Shown here piece by piece: positions 44,211 through 56,600 of a DNA stretch of 64,000 bases. Each line of letters starts with the position of its first letter. Within the stretch, counting starts at the first letter, position 1. The notes under the pieces were generated by a model. That model saw nothing but the letters and a program-made list of their open reading frames with translations. It had not been told where the DNA came from and made no database searches. The DNA lies in contig JAHBBC010000007.1 in the NCBI GenBank assembly GCA_019915015.1, positions 372,001-436,000 of the forward strand. The letters run 5' to 3'. Made by a program: the position numbers and the translations under genes. This DNA comes from Auriscalpium vulgare (lineage: Eukaryota; Basidiomycota; Agaricomycetes; Russulales; Auriscalpiaceae).

Positions 44211-44852
44211 TAACAGCAACAGGTGGACAGGCAGAGTCGTTTGCAGAGGTGTAAGCAAAGCACGAGACTCATTTTTTACAAGTCACCACTACATCGGAAG
44301 AGAAACAGGAACCACTCGTTGGCCCCCTTGCCTACGTATTTGTCTCGAGCCCTATTTTGTCTTCTCATCAACGCTGCCAATCATTGAAATTTGTTTTGCT
44401 GGTGCCGTCGTTTGAACGCGGAGTCTGCGCTCTCCGAAGAGAAACAGAAACCACTCGTTACCGTTCCGTCTTTGTCACTAGCCCTATTTTGTCTCCTCAC
44501 ACCCCCGCTTGTTAAAATTCTTCATATGAATCGCTAGAGCCGGCTGCCGTCCTACAAACCCGTGCCTCCAGGCATAGGATGTTCAACGAGATTATCAGCG
44601 GTCCGTGGCCACGCGTACGCTACGCTCAGACTATAAAACACATGCGATGCAACGAGAGTCAAGAATCTCCGAACCAAGTGGGTGGTGTGGGTTGGGTAAG
44701 TGTATGTATTATACCACGTGCGTGTCCATGTGTCCTCTCCTCTCCTCCGCCTCCACCACCTCGCCTACGCGACCACGCGCTCCACCCACGCCGCCCAGTC
44801 CAGCTCGACGTCGACAGCCCACGGCAGGGGCCACAGGACGCCAGGCGCAGAC
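44211..44852. repeat. 3' region of copy 2 with a duplicated ~140-bp segment
   Basis: A block starting CGGAAGAGAAACAGGAACCACTCGTT (split here as two parts: CGGAAGAGAAACAGGA and ACCACTCGTT) at about 44295 recurs at about 44434 as CCGAAGAGAAACAGAA and ACCACTCGTT. Each is followed by a GCCCTATTTTGTCT.CTCA stretch. No gene is seen; the remainder is the 3' region of the CHS7 gene. Confidence 0.6.
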
Positions 44853-46293
44853 TCAATAGCGCTCGGACGACGGCGGGTACCCGCGCGCGCCGTACGCCTT
44901 CTGCTGGTACAGCTGCTGGCCGCCGACGCCGCCGACGAGGCTGCCGGGCGTGCCGTGGTAGTTGCTCGCGGTGTCCTCCGTGTACGGGTCCGAGTCCTGC
45001 CCGGCGAGCAGCGGGTCCTTGACCTCCCACACGGCGGCCTTTGAGCCGACGGAGAACTCGAGGTCTTCTCGCTGAAAACAACGGCCATCGTCAGCGGCCC
45101 GCAGATAGAGAGAGAGGAAGAGACGGGGTAGGAAGGGGGTTGGGGGAATGAGGGGGGATGCGCACCGTGATACTGTCCCAGTATTTATACACCATCATCA
45201 CGCTAAGAAGCATGCAGAGCGTGAAGAAGAACACGCCGTCGATGTAGTGCTTGATCGCGTCGCATATTTTCGCGCTGAACGCGAACAGCATGACCTGCGC
45301 GATGGTGAAGAACGCGGTGCCGAACACGATGTCGCCGATCGGCCAGCGGTCCTCGAGCGTGCGGAACACGAGCAGCAGCTGCGAGACGATGTAGATGACC
45401 GTGCAGATGAGCGGCCACAGGATGTACACGATCCACAGCCCCGTGACCTTCGTGTTCTTGAAGCCGGCGAAGTTCTTGAATGTCGCGATCGCGATGAAGA
45501 ATGCGATGCCGAAGACGGCCGCGCAGACGAGGCGCAGGAGCTGAGCGCACGCATGAGAGGGGTGTGTGAGATGAAGAACAGATGGACGCACCCAGAGTGA
45601 TAGTGGTGTGCCGTCCTCGGCGAACTGGAATCCGACGAAGCCGTTGATGAGGAGGCAGCAGTATGTTGCGGCGATTAGGCCTGTGTACACGGCAACGAAC
45701 CACTGGACTCTGGACATCAGCAACGTTCCTAGGCTGTAAAAAGAGTAGTGGAACGCACTGGGTAACTTGCGTTCGCGGTGGGTATGATGTTAGAGTCTAG
45801 GAAGATGGCCAATAGCTCGATGATAGCGTAGAGGTAGAAAAACAAGACAATCTCCTTCCGGCCTGGTCAAAACAGATTGCATAGATCTTGAGAAAGGTGC
45901 AAAGAGCAGGGGTAGATGGTACTCACCGACCGCCGTGTATTTACTCCGTATGTGGTAGATCATTATCGCAGTCATTAAAAGCGCAACGATGTGCACGAAA
46001 CATGTTGCTGTAAACGCCACCAAGCGCAAAAGAGCAAGCCGTCAGTCACCCTGCGTCGATCCAGCCCGTCCGCCCGCCTCAATTAAAAGCCAGTTCAAAA
46101 GCAGGCGCTCGCGGGAAGCCACAAAGTATGAGATCATAATGCACGTACAAGGCTGAAATATGAGCGTGCCAGCGATGTCGACGTTCCTGCTGTAGCACGA
46201 CGGCTCGATGCCCTGGTCGGAGCCCACCAGCGGGCAGATGACGAGCGCGGCGGTCTGGCAGATGGAGTCGAACGAGCCGAACTGGATGCCCAT
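44853..46293 (-). CDS. CHS7: chitin synthase export chaperone CHS7
   Basis: Six exons (46293-46149, 46007-45927, 45862-45759, 45702-45592, 45540-45166, 45071-44853) encode 344 residues. The N-terminus ([20 protein letters not shown], then [20 protein letters not shown]) is the CHS7 signature. About six to seven hydrophobic segments follow: [91 protein letters not shown], and others around [19 protein letters not shown]. The C-terminal tail is hydrophilic and Gly/Tyr-rich. CHS7 is an ER membrane protein needed for folding and export of chitin synthase, so it supports cell-wall growth. All exon phases agree and no frame defects are seen. Confidence 0.93.
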
Positions 46294-49200
46294 CGGGGGC
46301 GGGGGGCGGGAAGGAGGGTGGGGGAAGGGCTAGGGAGCGGGGCGGGGGAAAGCGAGTGGCGGCCTGGCGGTGTGAGCGGTGGGGGCGGTCTACGGCGAGG
46401 GCGGGGAGGGCGCGCGGCTGGCCAGAGCTCGACTGTGTGGAGTGACGACCGCGTTGGTCGTTGTCGGCAGGCCACTCGCCCGTCACGCTGTCACGGTCAC
46501 ACATAGCCACCGTGACTCGCACCTCTTCCTGGCGTCTCCGCCCAACACTCTGCCAGGCGCGCCGGAAGCCCTCTATGTATACCACGCGGCGTCAGGCTAC
46601 ACTTGGTTTTTGCCCACAGCTTGAACTTTGTCTCCGCCGCTCCCACAGATCCTTCGAGACTTCAATTCAAGCGTCTTGGCGGCTTCCCAGCGCGTCTCTG
46701 CTGCCAATGGTTTGGGTTCATTGGTTCATATGCTTGGCCCAGCCGTCAATGTTCTCGACGAAGATGAACGCCCCTGCCGACGTCCCTCCGCGCCTCCCAT
46801 AGACTCAGCGGGCTATCGCCATTGACTCAGCGGGCCCCTAGTACGACCGCGACCGTGTCGTAAATGTATACCACGCGTACGCCCTTGAATCTCACCTCGG
46901 TGGCAAACTCCGAGCGCGTCCGTCCTTCCATCCCATCCGTGTTTATCGTTTCTGAGCGATGTCCCTGCCGCCTGGCCGACGTTCGCCTAGGAGATCCGTG
47001 ACGCCCTACTCGGGCGCAGTACTGCCTCGGCTCCTGCGAATTTGTCGCGGCATCCATCTACGCTACTGCTGGAGCGTTCCTGGATTGGACTATATGTCTT
47101 GCACCCCTGCGCGCGCGTCTGCCTCGCTGCGTGCGTCACCAACTGGCACCGTACATACCGTACGGCGTACGTGCGACTCCTTGATACCTTGATCCGCGAG
47201 GCATCATCTGATGGTCGGGCCGTCCAGCCTCGGAGCCCGCTTAGCCACTACTCCAGCTTTAAGTGCAAAACTTTATGTAGCGCATCAGGCGCCGCGTTGT
47301 CCGTCTCGGACCCGACGCCTGCGGGTTTCCCGGACAGTCAATGACATACACATACGCGAATCTCTTGTCAGTGGAACGCGTTCCAGGATGTTGCAAGGAT
47401 GATCCAAATGTGTGCGCCTCCATCAGCTGATGCGATGTGCGCACGATCACCGCTGCCCTTGCTGACAACCTGCTCAAGTGCCGTCCATACTCATTTCTGC
47501 GTGGCAGATCGACTGGACACAGGGATACCGTACGTATGCTCCGTGTGCGCCGTAGCTGATCCCACGGGCGTCGCCCTCGCCCTTCCGTGTCGAGTCCGCT
47601 CGTGTTCCGTCGGGGTCTCACGACCTTCACACCTGATATATGCGTGGCAGCGTCAAGGTTCGCGGGAGCTCGCGATCGCGCTGCCAGATATCGCTATGTA
47701 ACATATGTATGTATGTTATGGGCGTCGTCACCGTCTCAAGCAAGTCTTCTATACGAACTGATGTGGATGTGGCATGTAGAGCGGCTGCGACGAGCTTCTG
47801 TTCTGCGCCGGCGCGGACAGGGTGCCGTGTCCGATAGCTCTCGTAGTTCCATCGCCTGAATCTGTGCTGAATCTATGGCGAGTCGCAGCCTGTTGTTGAT
47901 ACGCAGATGGCACCAGCCGCGGCCCTGTCATGATCATAGTCCTCCTCCGCTGGAATTCCGCGCCTCCACCCCCATAAGCATCAATTGCCAATGGAGGACC
48001 CGACCCCAAGTCATATGCGCCCTCCATCCATCATCGCGATACTGATCGAGCGCGGAGACTTCTTTGTTTGCCCCGGCAAGGCGCAGGCTGGGTGCCAGAG
48101 GCGGCCATTGTGCTTCATTCAGTGCCAGTGCACTAGTTGAGAGATATTTGAGATGTGATGGGATGTCAGAGGACGGTGCATCTCCGTCGTTGCCGCAGTC
48201 CAGCATACCCTAGGCGTCTGACGACCCTTCGATCCCGAACCCGAACACCTTTCAATTGAAACCGTCGGACGGCCGGTGGCACACGGAGAATTGGGACCCT
48301 CGATGGCCTCGTCTTCGCCCTATCAGCGAACAATCAGCATCGGCGTCTGCGTCGCTCTGTCATCCGCATCGTTTTGAAGTTGATCCAGCTCCGAGGCACT
48401 AGCTGCGCCCACAAAAAAGGCGCATGCGCACACGAAAAAACTGACAAGACATAATCATAATCATATCTATCGGAGGGGGCTCGACGCAAGCGGAACATGG
48501 GTCCGCGACGATCATTCGCCGTGCTTGCAAATCTGGCGTGCCCTGCACGCTCAATTGGCTTACCGCCTTGTATTCAGAACGAAATACCATAAGGCCAAGC
48601 TACGTAGACTAGCTTTCCGCGAGCTGCTGGCCAAGCTGACTGCCTTGGCAACCCAACAGCCACAACATGACGTAATGCACTGGGCGCCCCCTGGCCCATA
48701 TGCGGGCACGGCAGACGCTCCCGATTTCGATCCAGGTCCGCAGCTTTTGTTTTATAATATCCGCCCCGCCCCGCCGCCCCGATTGGATATTGGCCGGCGT
48801 GGCGGCGAGCCGGTCTGGGCACGCAACGGTTCGCGCGGGGGCAGTCCGGCGGCCGGCCACTTGTCTCTTCCGCGTCGTGCCGTCCCCGTCTCGCATCTGC
48901 ACGTCTCAGACACTCCTCCTCCCGCGCGCTGCCCGCGAAATCTTCATCTTCCTCGCGGCGTCCGCGTCCGTCGCGCGGAGAGGCGGCTTCCTGCATCTTG
49001 ACGCTCGGGCCTCACGGACTGCCCGTGCACTAATCCGCCGTCGACGCAGCGGCGGCGGGTGCATAATAGGGGAGCCTCGTGTTCGCAGGAGAGGAGGCAG
49101 CGGGCCTGCGGTCAGGCCCAGGCGCGCCGTGTGCGGGGGAGAGTTCCGGCAAATAGGGTCACCACTGTCCAAGGGACGGACGTTCGGCGATTTGGATCTG

Positions 49201-51276
49201 GCATCCTGCCCATTATCCTTACCTAATTTTCTCCTGCGTGCGTTCCTCGCGCGCGTAGGCTATCAGATGCAGCGGGTTATCTCCATGGTACCGTGGCCGC
49301 GCTGCGTGCGGAGTTGGATGGAGAAGGGAAGGCGGGGCAGCTGCGCTTCGCCCTGCGATCCCTGCGTTATTGTGCTCCGATGCACGGACGCCAGACGTGC
49401 TGTAAGGCTGTTGGCCTTACTGTGTAGGAATAATTAATTACTACGCTACGTCGCCGCCAAAGCCTTCTTCCATCGCGCACCCATTCCATGAAACCTACGC
49501 GTCTGTCGATCTGGTCCGCCTACGAAGCAGCTCTGGGCCGCACTACTTACACACCGCGCTGCAAATTTTTCACGCCTATGTAAGGCCTTATTCTGCGGAA
49601 GTGATCTTGGGTGTGCGATCGCGGGCGCCTGCACGCATGCCGCATCGGGGGGGGAGTCACGGCGCGCGGGTCGGGACTCGGCCGCCCGCATCACAGCTGC
49701 CCAAAGCGGCGAGGCCGCCCCGGCGACGCGGGCTCATGTGCCGAGACGCGGCGCCGACGCGGCGGCGAGACCCTGCTCGGGAGACCGCCAGCAGCCCTTG
49801 TGTTCGCGTCGCGCGACAGCGAGCGAGCAGAAACCTTGTTGTGCGACGTGATGCGACGCGGCGACAGATCTGCAGTGCTTGCCATACCGTACATGTACAT
49901 GTGCTTATAGATATGGATACAGGGTGCCTGTGAGGTATCGCGCGACGGTGTGTTTTACGCGGCGGAGGATTAGCGTGAGGGACTGCTGGCGTAGCGCGCG
50001 CGTAGCCCTGCATTCTTCGACGGCGCCATGCGGCCACAGCGGCGGCTGAGACAGCGAAGATGCCTTGCGTCGCACGGAGCGAGCCGATCGCGAGGTGTTT
50101 GTGCACGCAAGACAAAGAGCACTGAAGGCGCGCAGGGCCAGAAGCGACAGCGATCAGGCGGAACAGATACAAGGCGTGGCTGAATGAGGCTTGGTGGGGC
50201 GGCCGAGGAGCCAAGCGGGCCAGCGATGTGCCGCAGAGCATCAGGGAAATATGAGACTGGCAGTGGTGAGCAGCCCCTGGGCATTGGCAACGCGGGCGCT
50301 CAGGGTGAAACTGGGCAGGCAGAGGGAAATGCTTCCAGAAAGGCCGTGATATTCGATGGCGGCGCAGTGTGCAGAGCGAGGAGCTGTACGACAGGCATAC
50401 GAGATGCGCGCGTACGTTAGCCACAGCCTGGCGACGGCCAGTGCCGCGTGGTCCGCGGGCTGCCGGGAACCCCAGCTCGGCTGCGTTTCCCGCCGCGCTG
50501 GCGGGCCGGCGAGTTACGCGTGCGACGCGTCTTGTCTAATGAGATCACGTGGCAAAGGCAAAATCAAAGGAGCAGCGCGAGCAGTGGCCGATCTGGGATC
50601 CCCGCCGTGCGTCTGATCGCGTCGGGCGGCGTCCGCGATTAAGCAGGCCGAAAGGGCTGCCATGGGCGTCGCGGAGCGGGGATCGAGATCGCCCAGGCGG
50701 GCGGACAGCGGGGGCGCGCAGATCAACAAGAGACAAAGGAACGCGGCCGATGTGGCGGGTGGCCGATGCAGCTGCTGGATGAGGGCGGGGCTAGGATCTG
50801 ATAGATGGGCAGGGGAGAGGCTCCGGGGGAAGGCAGCTGGTAACGAGGCCGCCTGAACCGTGTGTGTGCCACGCGATAGCCCCATCCGGGCGGACCAGAC
50901 CGAGCTGCGCGACTCGGACGGCGGGACAGCCCATGGCGGGACAATTACGCAGCGGCGGGCGGGCGTGGGACTCTCGCCGCTGACTCAGCGGCCGCGTTTG
51001 GGGGGCACTCAAGGAAAGACTATGGAAAGTCCCCGGGAAAGTCCCCGCGCCGGTCGCGCCGGGGGGCCTGTGGCGGGGGTGGCGGCCGGTTTGCGGACGG
51101 GTTCGAGCGTGATCTCGGTCGGATCTGCGGTGTGTTCGCTCGCCGTCCCCTGTGGTCCGGATGCGGAATAATCGAGCGTAGACTTTTTTCATGCTCTGGC
51201 TGCATCCATCGACCAACCCCTTATTTATCCTTTCGAATATGTGTGCCGTCGCAAGCTCGTCACCACCACCTATATC
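46294..51276. other. gene-poor 5-kb stretch between CHS7 and the cyclin gene
   Basis: The two flanking genes are divergent, so this holds both promoters. No complete gene is recognised. On the minus strand, 48206-47934 and 48027-47749 form two overlapping frames of protein-like sequence (SSDIPSHLKYLSTSALALNE; IMTGPRLVPSAYQQQAATRH) that would join with one frame change, possibly a gene relic. From 48700 to 51200 the sequence is very GC-rich with no domain in any frame. GGAAAGTCCCCGGGAAAGTCCCCG at 51019-51045 is a short direct repeat near the cyclin promoter. Confidence 0.4.
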
Positions 51277-53279
51277 ATGTCCGCCGCCGCCTGCTGCTCC
51301 CTGCCTCCCTCCTGCGCAATGAACGCCCTCCCGTCTCTCCCCACAGAACTCCTCCACACCTGGGCCACATGGCGCCATCCCCTCACGCCCCCCCTCTCCG
51401 GCCCCTTCACAAAGCACAAGCCCATCCTCCCCCCCATCGCGTCCTTCGACCGCTCCTACGCGCCGCGTGAGTCCCTCGACACCCGTCGCATGTCCGCCCC
51501 GCTCAGCGCGTACCCAGTCCCCCCTCTCTCCGCCTACCAGCCCGCGTACGCGTTCGAGGAGCCCCCGCTGCTGCCCCCAGTCGACCCGTCGCGTGTACCG
51601 GTCTACACGAACGACCCGCCGCGCTCAAAGCCCCTCACGCCCTCCCCCACGCCCTCCCCCCGCGTGTCCGACTGGTTCAGCGAGTCGCGGCACTGGTCCT
51701 CGCACCTCCTCGCCGAGAAGACCTGCGAGATGATCTGCTACCTCTGGTTCTCCAAATCATCCAATCCTAGTCCTGCGATTAATCACTCCCCCCCGCTATC
51801 CTACTTTCCCCACCGTAACTCGAAAACAGCATGGCTCCAGTTTAATGTCTCCTCAGTCTTTGTCCACTTTATGCAAAAATTACTTCAGACGACACAGCTT
51901 AGCCAATCCGTCATCGTTCTCTCCTTGCACTACGTATATCGCCTCAAAGAGCGTAATTCCGGCACCATCCCGCATCCAGGCAGCGAGTTTCGCGTCGCCG
52001 TCGCCGCGCTCATGATGGCAAACAAGTTTGTGGACGAGTGAGTCGCGTCCGTTTCGCGTCCATGACCCTTAATTAACGCGTCTTTCAGCAACACGTACAC
52101 GAACAAGACGTGGTCCGAGGTCTCCGGCATCGAGCTGTCCGAGATCAACAAGATGGAGCGCGAGTTCTTGGAGGGCATCGACTTTGGGTTGTACGTGGAC
52201 AAGGCGACGTACGACTCGTGGGTGAACCTGCTCAAGGGGCTGGTGATGGCGAAGGAGAGGGACGGGCGGCACTTCCGGAGATCGCGTCAGACGCCGCGCA
52301 CTGCGACCGTCGCGCGTCCTGTGCCCCCGCTGACGGTGCCGTCGGATCGCACCGAGAGGTCCTGGTCTTCGCGCGCACGCTCGTCCTCGCCTGTACGCTA
52401 TAGCCGCACGAACGGGACCTCGTTCACCTTCCATCCGCCGCAGCCGACGCACTCGCCCGACGTGTTCATGGACGCGGACTCGACCCTGCGGTCACGCGCG
52501 AAACGCTCCGCCGTGGACGCGTTCTCCCCCACCTCCGCGACGTTCGATCTCGAGCGGCCCGCCAAGAAGCCCACCGGGCTCGCGTTGGAAATCCCAGAGG
52601 CGATCAGCGGCATGCACACGCCCTCGCCGCTCGAGTCGCTCCAGTTCTCGCAGCTCTCGCTCGGCTCGTCGCCGGCCCCTCAGCGTTCGTCCGACGGGCA
52701 CTCCATGCAGGTCCTGTCGAGCAGACGCGTTTCGCCCCAGACCCTGGTCGCAGCATACCGGGTGGACCCCACCAAGCCCAGGGCTGCTCCTCAGGTGCGT
52801 GTTATCCTCTTGCCATTTGCGCGTGCGTGCGCTGACGCCCGGCGCCTCCCCTTTAGCATCTGTACTTCTATTCCCTGGCCGGGTCGCCGTTGGCGGGGGA
52901 CAGCAGGACGCACAAGGGCCGGCTGCGGTACCATCAGCCGCCTGCGCCTTCGATGCCTGCGAGCTACGCCTACGCTCCCCAGGCGGCGCCCTTCGTCGTC
53001 CAATCTGCGTCCGCCAGCCCGCACGAGTCGCACACGCACATGACCGCCCTTCCGCCCGTCCTTCCGCCCCCGAGCCACAGTGCGTGGGCCCCGGCGCCGC
53101 CCGCGCAGTACGACGCGTACTATTCCCAGCCGTACGCGCAGGAGCCTGTGCAGGAAGGCGCTGTGCCGTCGGCGCCGTTCGCGAACGCCGGGCCCCCGGG
53201 CGTGCACTACTACTATCCTACCCCTGCGCCGCAGCGCTCCTCCCCAGACGCGTACTGGCGCCGCGGCCGCCGCATATAA
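51277..53279 (+). CDS. PHO80/CLG1-like cyclin
   Basis: Three exons (51277-52037, 52089-52794, 52857-53279) encode 629 residues. After a Pro-rich N-terminus, a cyclin-box region runs from about residue 135 to 335: AEKTCEMICYLWF, FVHFMQKLLQTTQLSQSVIV, ALMMANKFVDDNTYTNKTW, SEVSGIELSEINKMEREFLE and GIDFGLYVDKATYDSWVNLL. This order is typical of fungal cyclins that partner Pho85-type kinases, most like CLG1. The long C-terminal half is Ser/Pro/Tyr-rich and probably disordered, with several Ser-Pro sites that could be phosphorylated. The start could also be ATG 51319 (MNALPSLPTELL). An exceptionally long intergenic region lies upstream. No frame defects. Confidence 0.88.
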
Positions 53280-53648
53280 TGAGACACTCCTGTTCCGTTC
53301 CGATCCTTGCATTTAGTTTTCTTCTGTTTTGCACCGGCCCATATGGTACATACGCCACGAAAGATTCTCAGAGACGGGCTCACTTTCTGCACACATTGCC
53401 TAATTTTATCGCATCACCCACTCGCACACATTCTCGACACGCATCCCACTACTACGTTCTGCATTTGGACTCATTCAATCCATGTCATAGTACCACACCA
53501 CTAGAGAAGCCAAGGCTCTCGCTGTATCAATTTGCTGTTACCGAATCATTAGTGACCGTCGGAGTCTCGCGTTGGTGATCCAGATCCGCAGCGTGCGCGA
53601 ATGCTCGGGCCCTGCGCTACGACGCATCACGCCCACCCTTCCGCTGCA
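53280..53648. other. 3' region of the cyclin gene up to the hAT insertion
   Basis: About 370 bp, AT-rich at first, without a gene. The final eight bases CCGCTGCA (53641-53648) are the left copy of the hAT target site. Confidence 0.5.
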
Positions 53649-56600
53649 TAGTGTTGCGGGAAAAACCTCTGGCCAGTATCCCCCCGGTAAGGTACCGGTG
53701 GCGCTCCTAGCCGGGGAGGTATCAAACCGGTACCGTACCAGGGAAATAGTCACGTGATGTTTAGTTCCCACGCAGTAGCAGCTCGATTTTCGCGTACACA
53801 CGAGGATTTGGAATGGTTTCAATGCATCAGATGAAGATTTAGCAGTGTATGTATCCATAGCCAAATTGCCAGAGCTTAGCCGTAGGTGCCCCGACCTGTA
53901 CGAATTCGCTGCTGCCTGCTACACAAGTGTCATGATTTGTCAGCAGACGCGGCTTTTGCAAGGCTGCCGCAGCACTCGAGCGTACATTGTAACAACGCGT
54001 ACAATACATACTGAAACCTCGGGAGGCTTATTGAAACAAGGCATCTGTGCTGAAATCATTGTCCTCTTCATCAGAATCTGGTATGCTCTCGTCCCTAGCC
54101 TGACCTGCACTGACTCCGACAGCAGGGTTCCGACGTGCAGGAAGCTGAGCTTCCTCCGCGAGGACATCAGATAAAATTGCAGACCTCAGGTTGATGTGAG
54201 GCATCTTGATGAAAGCATTGGCAGGTTCGTACGGTTCTGCCAGGTCTTCACCTTGAACGTCATTGTCGTCATTGTCGTCTTCTTCGTCCGACATCGGTGC
54301 GGGTGCGTTTTCTGAAGAGGGGAATACCTTCTTTTCGATGTTGTAGAACTTGACCGAAGGGAATTGATTAGTGTGCGCGCGCACCTGCTCGAATGGTTGG
54401 AACACTGTGTACTTCAATAAAGAACGGAGGTTGCTTACCTTGCTCTTAGACATGTGGTACTGTCGGACTTGAGTCATTGCAGACATGTTATGCACGGATA
54501 GCCGATTCCTATGCTTTGGAGTAAGCCATGTGAATGTAGAGCCAGTCCGTTCATCGGGCATGGAGTTGACTCGGACGGAATACAGTTTGATAGCGAGATG
54601 CTATTCATGACAGCATCAGTCGGCAGCGCTCGGTGAATCATACGGACACGAACACGTACCGGAAGGATGTGCACATTATCAGAGCCAACACGGCCCTTCC
54701 ACCACTTAAGGACCGCCTGCGGAACCGTATCGTCGAGCGGATGATCGAATGGGAACTGGTGTCGAGCATAGGCTAGAGTTTCCCTGTGAAGTTGGGCTGT
54801 AAATGATTTCCCTTTTTTTGCCCACTTCAAGAATGCCTTCTTATGGCCATGAACGATCTCTTTCTCTCCGATGTTGGCTAAGAAGCGGACAACGGACTCG
54901 AAAATTGATGGATGCCGAACACCAATGAGTGTCACCTTCTCGCCTTCCGGTAGCCACAGGTCCGACGTGATAAGATCTGATTGATGCACACATAAGACAG
55001 CGACGAGATGCAAGCAAAAGAATGGCTCTAACCAGGGTTCAGATATGCTGCAGCAAGGTATGCATTATTAGCTATGTTGCCATCCAGAAAGAGTTGGCGA
55101 TGTCGCGCATTGAGGATGCCGCGGATGGCGTTCGCGACCTCAGCGTCAAAATACAGCCTAGGATTTTGAAAGGCGTCCTCTGTTGCACGAATAACAGCAT
55201 GCCAGAATATATAGACGTCGGCAGCAGTCGCCTCCAGAGCCTCCAGGCAGGCTAATGCCTTTGTTGCAGGCAAAGTGGCCGCGATGAACTGGGAGAGACC
55301 AGACTCGAACTTGAATGTCTGGTGATCATCCGGTGCAGGCTGAAAATACTCAGCAATTTCCTGCGAATGTTGTCAGCAAGTCATTTCGTCTAGTCGATCC
55401 ATCAATTGTACCTCATAAAGTCCGTTAGGCGATTCACGGATGACTTTCTTGATCGCAGCTGAGGACCGATGGACAGAGCGAGCAGAGAGCGGGATTGTTG
55501 CGAATCTCGTCTTTCCGATAGCCTCCAGGCCGCGTCCTGTCTTTAGTTTTTCACGAGCTTTCTTGAGGGCTGCATGTCCAGCGTGCGAGGTATGAAATAA
55601 TGTTATTGTCTGCCGCACCACACGGATGATCTGGTTGCGGATTAGATCTGATTAATGCTGGTAGTGTGGACGTTTGCGCACCGGTTTGAAAACATCAATG
55701 AGATTAATCTCAAGGATTGTGCGATTCAAGTGATGGCAAACATCCGCAAGATTGAGCGCAGTGGGCATGAGGGCCAGAATTGCAATGGAACGCGAGGCTC
55801 GCGTGTTACCCGTGCTATCACATGTCAGGCCGGAAAACCTGGACGGACCGATGGCATTGACAATCTGCGCGAAGTTGTTAGAAATTGCTGAAGTAGTTAA
55901 GTTCCAATGCCCACGCACCGGACTTGCGACATTCTCAACAATCCAAGGTGCAGTGTGCGACTCGGAAGTTGCCTCCCGTGTGTCCATCAAGTATACTTCA
56001 CGGTCTGAGGTCGAGACGTGTACAGTCCAGTAGGACTCACGACCTGTCGAAGTTCCGCCGTCATAGGAGAGAGTGAGGTCTTCCTGACCTTGCAGATACT
56101 TGAGTTGCTCCCGGCGGACCCACGATGCTTCGTTTACGATGCCTTCATATTCGAGCTTGTCTCTGGTTGAAGGTGCATATGATGGTAAGGCAATCTCAAG
56201 CATCTCCTTCCACTCCGGGCGCGAGACGATATATGTTGGCAAACCCGCGACGCATATGAGTTTAAGAATGGCAAGGTCGAGCTTTCTGTGACGCTCGAGC
56301 TTCCCAAGCGCCTTTGCTTGCCGAAAGAACGCATGTGTCGCGGCGCCTGCATCTTGCTTCTCCCCATCTTGTCCAATTCCATCTTGAGCTCCTAGTTCCT
56401 TCGCAACCATCATGGATCCTTTCGAATTGGTGAGCTCCTGGACCTGCGCAGACAGTGCCTTTCCAGCTGAATGTATGTGCACTTTCTCCCGCAGCTCTGA
56501 GGACAGCTTGGGGCAGTCCTTTGCATGACGAACGACTCGGATCAACGCTCGATGTCGGAAAGTATGATGGCAAGGGTTATCAGGACCTCCGACACAGCGC

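Noticed and set aside
48700..49437. Plus-strand open frame of 245 codons in the gene-poor region
   Set aside because: Arg/Ala/Ser-rich translation typical of random GC-rich DNA, with no recognisable motif; the reverse strand is equally open.
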